Assembly (NCBI GenBank): GCA_037013495.1
Contig: JAZDXN010000029.1
Coordinates: forward strand, 5,716,501-5,780,500
Direction of reading: 5' to 3'
Length of the DNA stretch: 64,000 nucleotides
Origin: Hippophae tibetana
Lineage: Eukaryota > Streptophyta > Magnoliopsida > Rosales > Elaeagnaceae
Every line of letters starts with the position of its first letter. Position 1 is the stretch's first letter. Below are positions 35,437 through 47,036 of the stretch, one piece after another. The position numbers were made by a program, and so were the translations under genes. The notes beneath the pieces are model-generated. The model ran no database searches. It had not been told where the DNA came from and saw nothing but the letters and a program-made list of their open reading frames with translations.

Positions 35437-38400
35437 TGTAAAACCCTAAAAATTTGTTATAAATTATTAAAGTGCCTTAAAAAGAACCTTTAATTATATT
35501 TTAAGGTGTAGTGATGTACCAGAAAATTTTGTATGAAAAATTATATTCATCATGAAAAGTTGAAAAACATTTACTATAGCTCATCTGGGACTTACCGACC
35601 GATGAGATGTACCAATGAGGATATCATATGTTCACTAGGCCACATAGTGCTCGATGAGCAACCAATGTGGGTGGTCTACAAGGGCCAAATGTGTCTATAA
35701 ATATGCATGGGTTGGACCATTTTTCTCCACTAAAAATTTCCCTCCTCCATCTCTAAATTTTTCATTCTCTAAAATTGATTCGATTTTTAGTACATTTTGG
35801 GGATAAAATATCTAGAAGTTTGGGTTCAAAAGAATATTGGTTGGACAAGTTTTCAGGTAGGAGTTTCCACTCTAACTCTTTTATTCATGCATTATTTTTC
35901 ATAAATATGCCATGCATAATATATTATGAATAAAAAGGAAAATCGAAAGACATGATTTTTATAAGAAATGTTATAAATGTTGTTAAAATTAAATACTCAT
36001 TATGAATATTTTTATATATGCATACATGAAAACTTTTATAAAATGAGTATCAATTTTTGATATAAAACGAGTATTAAAAATAATACACATGTCATATGGG
36101 ATTTTATACATTCATCATGAAAAATATTTTTTGTGGGGAGTATACTTGTATGTATGCTTGCAAAGTATAGTACCTATGGGGTACTGATTGTAGTGGACTA
36201 TTTTTGATGGATTATAGGTATGTATTACACTCACATGTAATCTCAGAGTTTGTCAGTCTATGGGTCATGGATTGGTGACTGCACATGGGTCTCAAAGTGG
36301 AAACCCCATTGTGTCTCAAACCATCAATTGGGTCTCAAAGTTTGATGACATATAGGTCTCAAAGTTAGAACCCATTGTGTCTTGAGTGGACTGCCATAGA
36401 CAAGGGCCTATATGATTTAGAGTTTGACCAATATGTGTCATAGAGAATGACGGTTGATGAGTGCTTAAAAAGCACTAAAATTATTATGATTTAATGTACT
36501 TTAATTGATCATATATATTTATATTTGTATGATTTTATCATATATTTTACATAAATTTATCTTTTCATAATCACATATATTTTGATTGTGTTTCAGGTAT
36601 TTTCGTCCAAAAATAATTTAAAGACTTGAAGAAAAATAATACTGGATGCAATACATCACAAATATGTTAAAAAGTGAGGAAAAACAAAAAAATGGAGAAA
36701 ATGACAAAACTTCCCAAATCCCTTTTTAGAGTTACCCATGCTATGTCAGTGCAAACGAGTGCCATGTTGTGTCAGCTCCTGCACGTGCCAAACCGCGCTA
36801 CGAGTATCATGCCACTCCCATGCAGTGCCAGCACCTCCTCCCCCCTCAAGTATTTTCCAATTTTTTTACCCTTTACCTCATTTATAAAAGGAACATATCC
36901 CCTATTGTAAAAAACATACCTAAAAATCAACCCTTCTCTCTCTATATATTTCTCTCTCTAGAAAGCTTACTTAGTTTTTCTTAGATTTTTTAGTTTTAAA
37001 GTTCTTCTCTTTTTGAGAAGAACTAGTTATGTTTTTTGTAAATTTCTTGTTCTTGATTCAATAAAAAATGCAAAGACACCTAAAAATCAACTTTTCTCTC
37101 TCTCTCTCTCCCTCTATCTTTCTCTCTCTATAAAGCTTACATAGTTTTTCTTAGATTTTTTTAGTTTTAAAGTTCTTCTCTTTTTGAGAAGAACAAGTTA
37201 TGTTTTTGTAAATTTCTTGTTCTTGATTCAATAAAAAAAATGCAAATCCATTTAGAGGTTTTTCAGAAATGAATTAGCGTCAAAATTCTGTAAGGATTTT
37301 TTTGAGGTATAATTTTAAAATAAATTTTTACAGTTATTTTGTGTTTTATTCTTACATGTTATATTTTATTTGTGTGTGATTAAATTTAACATGGTTGACT
37401 GTTTGTAAACAAGATATTATAATAGTGTTGTTATGCTTACGAAATATTAAATAGGTAAATATTTCTATAAAATAAATTGATTTTGTTTTTATTTAGAATT
37501 TTATATTAAGGATGTTACAGAGAAATGTTTTATTTTTTATTACAAACTTAAATTTGGAAATTATATTTTAAATTTTAATTATCCAGTCTAATTTAGAGTA
37601 GTGCTTTTTTATTTGTTGGTACAATCGCTCAGTAGTTAGAGTGAAACTCTATTTCAAAATGTTTATAAGAATTACCCCACACATAAGTGTTAATTGATTT
37701 GTTTAATTATCAAAGAATATCTAATCTCACCAAAGGTGGTATTCATATAAAAAAGAGAGAATCAATAAATATCAATTTATATATTTAGTAACCTAAATAA
37801 TATGAACAAGCATAATTAACTTAATTATTATATCCATGAATACTCCACTATTATGAATGATAAAAATTTTCATCATTGATTATTGAATCCATATCTATGT
37901 TTATTTTTTTTTATGTTATTAGATTAGGAAACACAAATCAAAATATTATGGTAGGATGTTTAGGATTTAATTTCATTTTTAAATGTTTAAATAATAAATT
38001 AAAAACCACATATATTCCTTCCTTAGATCGACCTTGGGAGTATTCTTGTTATTTTTTATAAAATAATTCGTGTACTTGCGAGAGTTTTACAAATATAAAA
38101 TCAAAATATTTGTAGGATTGGTGTTTCTAACCCGATACTAGTCCTACTCATGAACAATACATAGGGTCAGAGGTAGTCCTATATACATTTCACATGTATT
38201 TTGATTGTCCAATACATATAAAGGTTGCTTATCATGCATATGGATTTTATATTTTCAAAATATATTTTATCTCATATGAGCATGTATTGGGATACATGGA
38301 ATGTACACTCGTTGTTTCCAAAAGCAAGAAAGTACAAATTTACCTTGTGTTGTAAATAAAAATCTCCCCATATTGTATACTAATGATGATGATGATTACT

Positions 38401-38845
38401 TTTGTTCATGAATTTTATTATATGTGGTATGCATCTTGAATAATTGTTATAATATTATTTTAGAGTAGACTCCTACTAAGCTACTTGTAGCTCACCCTAC
38501 TTCCATATTTATCTCTAGAATTGATTTCAGTAAAGGTGGTTCTTGTCTCTTGACATAGAAGAAGTAGAATACATGTTTTTCTTTTAATTTATTCATTTCA
38601 TTTTGTATACTGTATTTTGGAGATATTATTGAGACATGATGAAAAAATAGTTTATCTTTCAATATCTTTATTGTTATATAGATGTTTTCTAAAATTTAAA
38701 TAGTTTTATTAACATTGTGTTTGAATAGGAATATCCCTAATTTAACGGAAATTTTATTAAAATTCAATTTAAAATTTTCTAAAAAAATATAAGTTAAAAA
38801 TACCTATCCTTTTTATGTCATGTACCCATTTTTCAAGGCATGACA
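35437..38845 (+). repeat. 5' LTR of a Tekay/Del-like chromovirus, split by a family A LTR
   Basis: Begins TGTAAAACCCTAAAAATTTG and ends ...caaggcatgaca; the net length without the nested LTR is about 1.7 kb. 'actcctactaagctacttgtagc' (38470) is typical of Del/Tekay LTRs. Directly after the end, 38848-38860 reads TTGTTATGAGAAT, a decayed form of the initiator tRNA-Met site TTGGTATCAGAGC. The gag start follows at 38932. Confidence 0.7.
36455..38130 (+). mobile_element. Solo LTR of family A with duplicated R region
   Basis: Starts TGATGAGTGCTTAAAAAGCACT and follows the family A order to 'cttgcgagagttttacaaat', then fades near 38125; the last 20 or so bases are diverged. It carries a tandem duplication of about 160 bases (36919-37078 and 37079-37240) covering the transcript start, the GTTCTTCTC/GAGAAGAAC hairpin and the AATAAA signal. 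No clean target duplication was found, but it sits inside the chromovirus LTR. Confidence 0.85.
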
Positions 38846-38931
38846 GTTTGTTATGAGAATATGTTTGTAATCTATTGGGAAAAATATTCATTCATAATAT
38901 TGAAATATTTTTGAATTATTTTTGTCTCAAC

Positions 38932-40130
38932 ATGGCTCTAAGAATGAAGAGTGGCAAGGAATCAATCCAAACAAGATGCAAATGAAAATCATAGTGAATC
39001 TGACTTGTTTCAGACATTACAAAGATTGATTACTTGGGATAGAAAACCCGAGGAAAAAGGTAGATCTTGCTACCTTAAAGAGTTCGAAAGATGAGACCAT
39101 CACTCTCTGATGGTACCTCTAACCCTGGAATTGCATAAAGATGGATTCCAAAAATTGAAAAGAAGATGAGTGTTCGTGTGTTTTAGAGCTAGACTCAATG
39201 CATATAAATTAAGTGGAAATGTTGTCTATTAGTAGGACTCTTTAGGTAGAGGAAGAAACATAGCAACAATCATATGGGAAGAATTTAAGGATTTCTTCTA
39301 TGAGAGATTTTTCAATGAGACAACAACGGCTAACAAGGTGGTTGAGATTATAAATCTCAAACAAGAGGACATAGCCATCACTTATTATGAGAGTTGCTTC
39401 AACTAGTTATCAAGATTCGTAGAAAATATGGTTGTGTGAGATTTGAACAAAGTTGTGAAATCTTTCATGGGCTTAAGAGATGACATCCATATACAATTAA
39501 TGTACCAAGGCATTCAAAACTACACTGCCAAAATTTCCAAGCTTAAAGGGTTGAACAAGTTAATGTGGAATAGTTAAAGGTGACTACATCGTTACAAAAG
39601 ACTAAGGATAAAAGAAAGGAAACGAAGAAATTCTAGGAAATGAGATGTGATGACCAACATAGTGCATCATCTAAAAGTAATTCATCTAGGAGTCCTTAGA
39701 TCACCTTTACATTTTCTACAACTATAATTACTAAGTTATCTCAAGCACAACTATCCTTAACTCACCACCAGTTGGTATGGAGGAGGATCGCAATCTAGTT
39801 TAAATTTTGGTGCATCTAATACTCGAAGGAATTTTCCTGAACAAAGTTAGTAATCTAGTTGGTAGTCCCAACAATATTTCTAGCAACTAAGATGGTCATT
39901 TCTAGAACAATCTTCCATATCTTACTAGCCTTCTAGGTAGTATTCCAACAACCTTTGAATATTGCACAAATTTTTCAACATCAACATTTTACCTATAGAA
40001 AAGACAAGGGAAAAGGGTGTTGCCACTCATAAACAATGATCATAAGGTCAAGCTTTTGCAGCTAGCAAGTTAAGGGAGTCCAAGATCAATGACATTGTAG
40101 AAAGTATGGTTTTATTAGATCATTCTTTGG
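38932..40130 (+). pseudogene. Chromovirus gag and nucleocapsid region, decayed
   Basis: The start reads MALRMKSGKESIQTRC. Further on, with stops, come 'VVEIINLKQEDIAITYYE', 'LSRFVEN' and 'VKSFMGLRDDIHIQL', matching the Ty3/gypsy gag order ('..LKQG..TV.EYE..F..LSRFAP.....F..GL....'). Stops and frame changes throughout. Confidence 0.75.
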
Positions 40131-42022
40131 TATGAGTTCTCTTTGATACTTGTGCCACCCATTCTTGCATTTCTTTAACTAGTGCCCAAATATTAAAACT
40201 TATATATGAAACATAGAAAACTCTCTTACTTTAAACACTCTTTTGATCCTCTTCTAATGTCCTTTATGTTTGTATAAGTTGTTTAGTTAGATTTAATATT
40301 CATCAATTCCTAATTGATCTCATTATACTTGACATGAGTTATTTGGACATTATCCTAGGAATGGACTGGTTAACCAAATACCCAGTAATTGTAATTTTCT
40401 TTGAAAATATAGTTATTATCAAAACCCTTTGAAAAGATAGTTATTATAAAAAAACCCAAAGGTGTAAAGGTTCAGTTTTGTGGCGAAAAAGGAGTGAACC
40501 TTTCCAATGCTTTTGTTAAATACTACTCCGAAGGAAGACAAAACTAGGGAAGCATAGCCCTCTTAAATTCTCTAGGAATGGATGCGGATAGTGGAAGAAT
40601 CTTATCATATACTCTATTAGTGAATGAATATTGTGATGTATTTCCAAAAGCGTTTGGACTTCCTCTAGCTCAAGAATTCAATTTTATAATCGCATTGTAT
40701 CCTAGAATTATGCCAATATCTATTGCTCCTTGTTGAATGGAACCTATATAGAAACAAGAGTTAAGAAAATAGTTGGATGAGCTGTTAGAAAAATGATTAA
40801 TTTGACCTAGTTTGTTACCTAGGGGAAGCACCTATCATATTTGTCAAAAAGAATGATGGAAGTTTTAGATTATGCATCGATTATCATGAACTGAACAAGG
40901 TTAACATAAAGAAAAAGTATCCATTATCTTAGATTGATGAGTTATTTTTCCAACTTAGTGGTTCAAGTTTCTTCTCAAAAATTGATCTAAGGTCTGGATA
41001 TCATCAACTGTGGGTTAGAGAGTCAGATATACCTAAGATTGATTTTGGTACGTGGTATAGGCATTTTGAATTTGTGTTATGCCAACCAATGCTCCTACTA
41101 CTTTTGTGGACTTAATGAATCTAGTATTTAGGCCATACCAAGATCAATATATCATTATGTTTATTGATGATATATTGATTTATTCAAAAACCCATGAAAA
41201 GCATGAAGAACATATTAGGATGGATTTGGAAACCCTAAGAGAGCATCAATTGTATGTAAAGTTTGAGAAGTATGATTTCTAACTTACTAAAGTAAAATTT
41301 CATGGACATGTCATATCTAAAAGAGGTATTACGGTGGATCCTTTCAAAATTGAAGCACTATTAAGTTGGAAGCAACCAAGATATGTAACCAAAATTCAAA
41401 GTTTTCTCCAGTTGGTCAGATATTACCAACGTTTTATGCAAGGCTTCTTGAACATTGTTGCACCTTTGACATAGCTTACCCAAAAGGGAGTCAAATATGG
41501 GTCGAAGCTTGTGAAAATGCATTTCAAGAGTTGAAAGTATGGCTAAAAACTGCACCATTCTTACTATTTACAATAGTATAGAACCTTATATGGGCTTTAC
41601 TATAAGGTTTTGGATGCATTCTAATGTAAAATGATCGAGTAATTACCTATGGGTCGTGAAAACTCAAGATTCATAAGTAAAACTACCCAAAACATGACTT
41701 AGAGTTAGCAATTTTGGTCTTCACTATGAAAATATGGAGATGTTACCTCTATGGTACCAAATTTCAAATCCTTTCAGATTGTAAAAGTCTCAAATATCTT
41801 TTTACTCAAAAATATCTCAATTTGAGACAAAGAAGTGGGTAGAATACCTTTAGCATTATGATTTCACTATATAGTACCATCCTATCAAAGCTAATATAGT
41901 AGCAGATTTGCAAGTTAGACTTTGCTATACAAATGATTTTGGACACTTGGAGAAACACTTAGACTATAGAAGGTTACGAGCTAAATTTATGTGATGATGG
42001 GAGATAAGTATTCTTGAACAAA
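40131..42022 (+). pseudogene. Chromovirus protease, reverse transcriptase and RNase H, decayed
   Basis: The protease site reads LFDTCATHSCIS; the family has LFDSGATHSFIS, so the active-site Gly is Cys. The RT is recognisable across frames: '[19 protein letters not shown]', '[13 protein letters not shown]' and, at 41079-41282, '[13 protein letters not shown]' with the catalytic box FIDDILIYSK intact. RNase H follows ('[12 protein letters not shown]'- and 'YHP.KAN.VAD'-like, with stops). The reading is broken at many places. The coding sequence is interrupted at 42027 by the family A element and resumes at 50098. Confidence 0.85.
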
Positions 42023-42027
42023 CTCAT

Positions 42028-43807
42028 TGATGAGCGAAAATCGGCATCGTCGATTCTGCCAATACTTTGGTTTTATATTTATAAAACTCTCGCAAGTGCA
42101 CAAATCATTTCGTAGAAAATGATAAGTATATTCCCAAGGTCGATCTAAGGAAGGAATAAATGTGATTTTTAATTTATTATTCAAACTTTTAAAAACGAAA
42201 TTAAATCCTAAACATCATGTCACAATATTTTAGGGTTTTATGTTTTTAATCTACTGACATAAAAATAAACATAGATAGAGATTCAATAAACATTGATGCA
42301 AATTTTATCTCTAAAAATAGTGGAATATTTATGGATATAATAACTAAGTTAATTATGTTTGCTCATATTATTTAGGTTATTAAAGATATAAATTGATATT
42401 TATTGATTCTCTCTTTTTTATATGAATACCACCTTTGGTGAGGTTAGATATTCTTTGTTAACTAAACAAATCAATTAACACTTATGGGTGGGGTTGATAA
42501 CTAATTTGGTTAATTAAATTAATTCCTTTTTCTAAGAGATTTAAAATGAACCATTTAAATGTCACCTTTGGTGGGGTTAGACAGTTTAAACTTTATTCAA
42601 GGTATCCTAATTAAACCTAAGAATTTAAGCATCCGAGTACTAACTTTCAAGTTTTAAAACTACTACTGAAAACATGTTGTCAATACATTTTCAGATAATA
42701 ATTCTTATAAATTTTTTTGAAATAGAGCTTCACTCTAACTACCGGGCGATTGTACCAAAAAATAAAAGAGCACTACTCTAAATTAGACCGGATAACTAAA
42801 CCTTAAAATCTAATTTTTAGATTTAAGTTTGTAATGAAAAATAATATATTTCTCTCTAACATTCTTAATATAAAATCTTGAATAAAAATAAAATCAATTC
42901 ATTTTAGAGATTTTTACCTATTTAATATTTCGCAAGCATAACAACGTTATTATTATATCATGTTTACAAACAGCCAACAAAGTTAAATTTAATCGCAGAC
43001 GAATTAAATATAACATGTAAGAATAAAGCATAAAAAATAACTGTAAAAAAATAAAATCCTTACAATACTTTATTGCTATTCCCGTTGCTGGAAAACCACC
43101 AAACGGAATTTGCACTCCCATTTATTGAATCGAAAAGAAAATAAATTACAAAAACATAACTAGTTCTTCTCAAAAAGAGAAGAACTATAAAACTAAGAAA
43201 AACTAACTAAGAAAAACTAAAAAAAACTAAGTAATAAGAGAAAGAAAGAGAAGAGAAGATTTGTTTAGTTATGAAGAGAATGGGGGTATTTATAGGTGAG
43301 GATGGGAAGAAAAAGTGGGTGAAAAAATGTTTAAAAATGGAGAAAACGCAGAGTAGTGAATGATGATGTCATGTTGGCGTGGGTGCGGCAGCGCGCGCAG
43401 ATGGGGTGCAGGTGGGCAGCAGCATGCATAGACTGGGCACAGGCCCGTGTGGAAGGGAGACCTGGCGCGCGTGTTGCTGGGCGCGGCTCTCCACGGTGGC
43501 CGGAAAAGTTTCCTAATTTTTGACATTTTTGACCTTTTTGACCCATTTTGTCCAATTTTTCCATATTTGTTGACTTTTTCTCATTTATTTTATAAATATA
43601 TTTGTGATGTATTGTCTCCAGTATTCCTTTTTGAGTCTTTAAGTTACGTTTTTAAGTGAAAATACCTGAAAAACAATAAAAATACCTGTGATTCCGAAAA
43701 AAACAAATTTATATAAATATATGATAAAATCATATAAATATATATATTTTTAATCAATTAATGTGCATAAACTCATGGTAATTTTAGTACTTTTTGAGCA
43801 CTCATCA
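42028..43807 (-). repeat. 3' LTR of the gag-less family A element
   Basis: A complete family A LTR of 1780 bases on the minus strand, with TATA box (43288-43295), GC-rich block (about 43370-43510), perfect R-region hairpin (arms GTTCTTCTC and GAGAAGAAC) near 43160 and AATAAA near 43128. The G-rich tract immediately above it (complement of caacccccaacc at 43808) marks it as the 3' LTR. Confidence 0.9.
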
Positions 43808-45455
43808 CAACCCCCAACCAGCTTCTTGCTAGTCCCTTAGCAAGAGAAGCAATAAAAACTAAAAATTACATTATCCTAAATCACTTCCGTGGATTGACAC
43901 GGTTGCATTTAGCTTATGCAACAAGCCTTTAAACCCCTAGGTTGCCCTAGTGGAAGTGTTTGAGTCTCATGAGGGTTTACAATAATGATACCCACAAACA
44001 TTGAACTAAATGTAAAAATTAAAAGAAATAATAAAAACAATCAACTTAAAAACTAAAATTACAACAAAATCAAAAATTAACTTTTAAGAATAAAAGAAAA
44101 CAATATATCACAATTAATCTCCTTTAAGATCATAATTAAAATCTCAAGCATAAGTTATTTTAATCTCTTTAAACAATCATGATTTATTATAATAATTAGT
44201 CGAAAATCATTTTCATATTCCATATAAAAAATGTATCAATTTAATTTCACCCAATTTCCGTGTCATTAATCCAAATTCGCTTCGACTCTATTCCTCACAA
44301 GTCAATACTCTCAAAACACTTAATCCTATGGGTTCAAACACTCATACTAATTTATATGCAAAATAATTGATGTATAGAAATGAACTAATATGTTCGCATA
44401 TGTATAAAGAATAAAGGCTCAAAGTGTTATTTTGACGTTGATCTCATGAAAGGAATCGAATGTATAAATTATAAAGATATCATATATAAAAATTATTTTC
44501 ATGCATAAATCAAACTCATTAAGAAAGAAATTCAAGATAGCCTTTTACAAATGAAGAAAGTGCAATGACTTTTTAAGGAATTACTTCTTATATCTTTCTT
44601 TTTTAATTAGCCTTTACTCACAACTTTGTAGGCAATGTGGGTCATAATATGTAGATTATACTATATATTCTTTATCTCTCTATTTTTTTTTCTGAAGATA
44701 TTTCTCAATATATATATATATATATATATATTTAGAGAGTCAACCCATGTACAGTTTGTACATTTTTTTAAGATTTTGATGAGTGGTTAATTTTGTTGCT
44801 TTTTCTTTTGTTTAGGTAACCCCAGATATGTCTTTTTTTTGTAGCAGTCATGCATGAATGAGATATAAGCATATACTATCAATTTTTACTCAAATCATTT
44901 AATCTAAGCAAAAATAATAAAAAACAATATACGACACTCTATTAAGATGAGAAAAAAAATTATACATTCAATGCTAATACCTATAGAGATCATCTAAAAA
45001 CTTGAAGAAATAAGAAATGTGTTTGGAGTAGAAATATATATATATATATATATTTCACTCTGAATAAAGGAAATTAGGCTCAAATTATATCTCATAAAGG
45101 TAGTCTCTACTAGAAAATATTCATAAACACCGATTTTGGGTTTAATATAATTTCCACATCTTATCAAGAAATACTAGTTATGACAAAAAATTATTAATTA
45201 CCAAAAATAATTACAAAATATTTCATGATATGTTTTCAAAAATTAATCTAACAGTACAAAAGACTTAACTATTTACTTAAATTTGATTTAAAGAAATGAT
45301 AATTTTTTTTAAATTAATTCTAAAATTACAAAATTACTAAATCACACAAAATAAAACCAAACACAATAAAAATGAAAATGTGAACATAAAATAAAAATAT
45401 ATATTATTATTATTTTTTTAAAAAAATTTAAATATATATATATTTTAAGCATGGT
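43808..45455 (-). other. 3' untranslated region and PPT of the gag-less element
   Basis: On the element's strand the region runs from the 'ggacaatgtaag...ggttgggggtgg' block (45455-45510) down to the polypurine tract next to the LTR. 'Cttgctaagggactagcaag' (a short inverted repeat) precedes the tract. AT-rich with (TA)n runs at 44708 and 45028. No open reading frame of note. Confidence 0.6.
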
Positions 45456-46299
45456 AACTTTTCACCACCCCCAACCTAGAACTTACATTGTCCTCAATGT
45501 AATAACTGTAAATTAAAGATAAAGAGAAAAGAGAAGAAATATTACCTATTTCCTGAGAATGTGCAAGTAGTAATGGAGAAATGCTGGTGCATTCATCATA
45601 TTCATCAATAAAGTTCACACAGACAAATCGCTATAAACTTCTAACATCTTAATAAATATTTTTAGTTTTAACAATTTTAAAATTATTCACATGTAATTAA
45701 ACTAAAATAAACAATAGAAATTAAATAAAAAAACAAATAAATTTATTTTTACCTAAATTGATGGGTTGCCTCCCATCCAGCGCTTAGTTTAACGTCTTAG
45801 CAAGACGTAACTTGGGGATTGCATTTTAAGTAAACTCAATGTCCCCACATCATTGAGTCAATTAAACCTACAAGTAAGACAAGGTTGTCTACCTATACTG
45901 TTTCAGTCATGCCCTATTGATTTTCAAATTTTCCTGTACTTAAAACTAAGGGCATGCTTGAGGGTTTTAGATAACCCATATCTAGGTGCAAATCAAATAA
46001 TTAAGGCATCAAAACACATTTGTACCTAGATCAAACAAAACAACTAACTCCTTAGATTGTAAAATTTTGGAGATAGTTTCAGAATTTTTGTTTTTTTAAA
46101 AGCATAATATCTAAGTTAAAATAACATAATCAGTATTAACCAAGAGTGCTCACAGGAAATAATGGTGGGACAAAGGCTCCTTAAAAACCATCCTCCTAGA
46201 CAGAGCAACATTTCCAGGAAAGACTAGTGGCACAAAGGCTTCCAAGAACTAGTCTCCTAGAGAGAACTCTCTTAGATCTTTACTTTTCATGTTATTAAA

Positions 46300-46470
46300 A
46301 TTAAGTTAATTAAGTTAAGTTAAGTAAAAATTGAAGTTAATTAAGTTAAGTTAAATAAAAATCTAAGTTAATTAAGTTAAGTAAAAATCTAAGTTAATTA
46401 AGTTAATGAAAATCTAAGTTAATTAAGTTAGTAAAAACCTAAGTTAATTAAGTTAAATGAAAATTAAGAT
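46300..46470. repeat. Minisatellite of 'aagttaattaagtta' units
   Basis: About six tandem units of 26-33 bases, each 'ctaagttaattaagtta' followed by a variable 'agtaaaaat'. It lies in the leader of the gag-less element, between the stem-loops and the primer-binding site. Confidence 0.8.
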
Positions 46471-47036
46471 AAAACATAGTTAAAGAAGAAAAAAATAAAA
46501 TAAATAAATAATAATAATAAATTAAAAATAAATAAAAATAAAATAAAATTGAAAAGGTAAACGGTAAAGGAAAATAAAATAAAATAAAAATAGATTTTTT
46601 TATTTTTTATTTAAAAAAAAATTAAAATTAAGATTTAAAATAAATAAATTAAATTAAATTAAATAAAAAAACTTAAAATTAAATGAAAATTAAAAATTAA
46701 GTTTTTATTTTATTTTATTTTTAAAAATTTTGTTTTTAAAAAAATACTTAAAAAAATTATTTTTTTATTTAATATTTATTTAAGTTTTTTTTACTTCAAA
46801 TTTCAAATTGCAAAATTATTTTACTATTAACGCTATAATTATTATTATTTTTTTAAATTTTAAATTCGATTTTTTTTAAAATTAGAAAATATTATTTTAA
46901 TTTTAATTTATTTATTTTTACTATTCATGAACGGTAAGTTTTTTTTAAATCGAAATAAAAAAATCACAATTATTTACAAAAAAATGATAAATAATTTAAA
47001 AACATTATTCCTTCCGCAACAACGGCGCAAAAAACT

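Noticed and set aside
46290..46920. Very AT-rich low-complexity stretch as a possible replication origin or scaffold attachment region
   Set aside because: It is a minisatellite and homopolymer-rich part of a retrotransposon leader, with nothing specific to support such a role.
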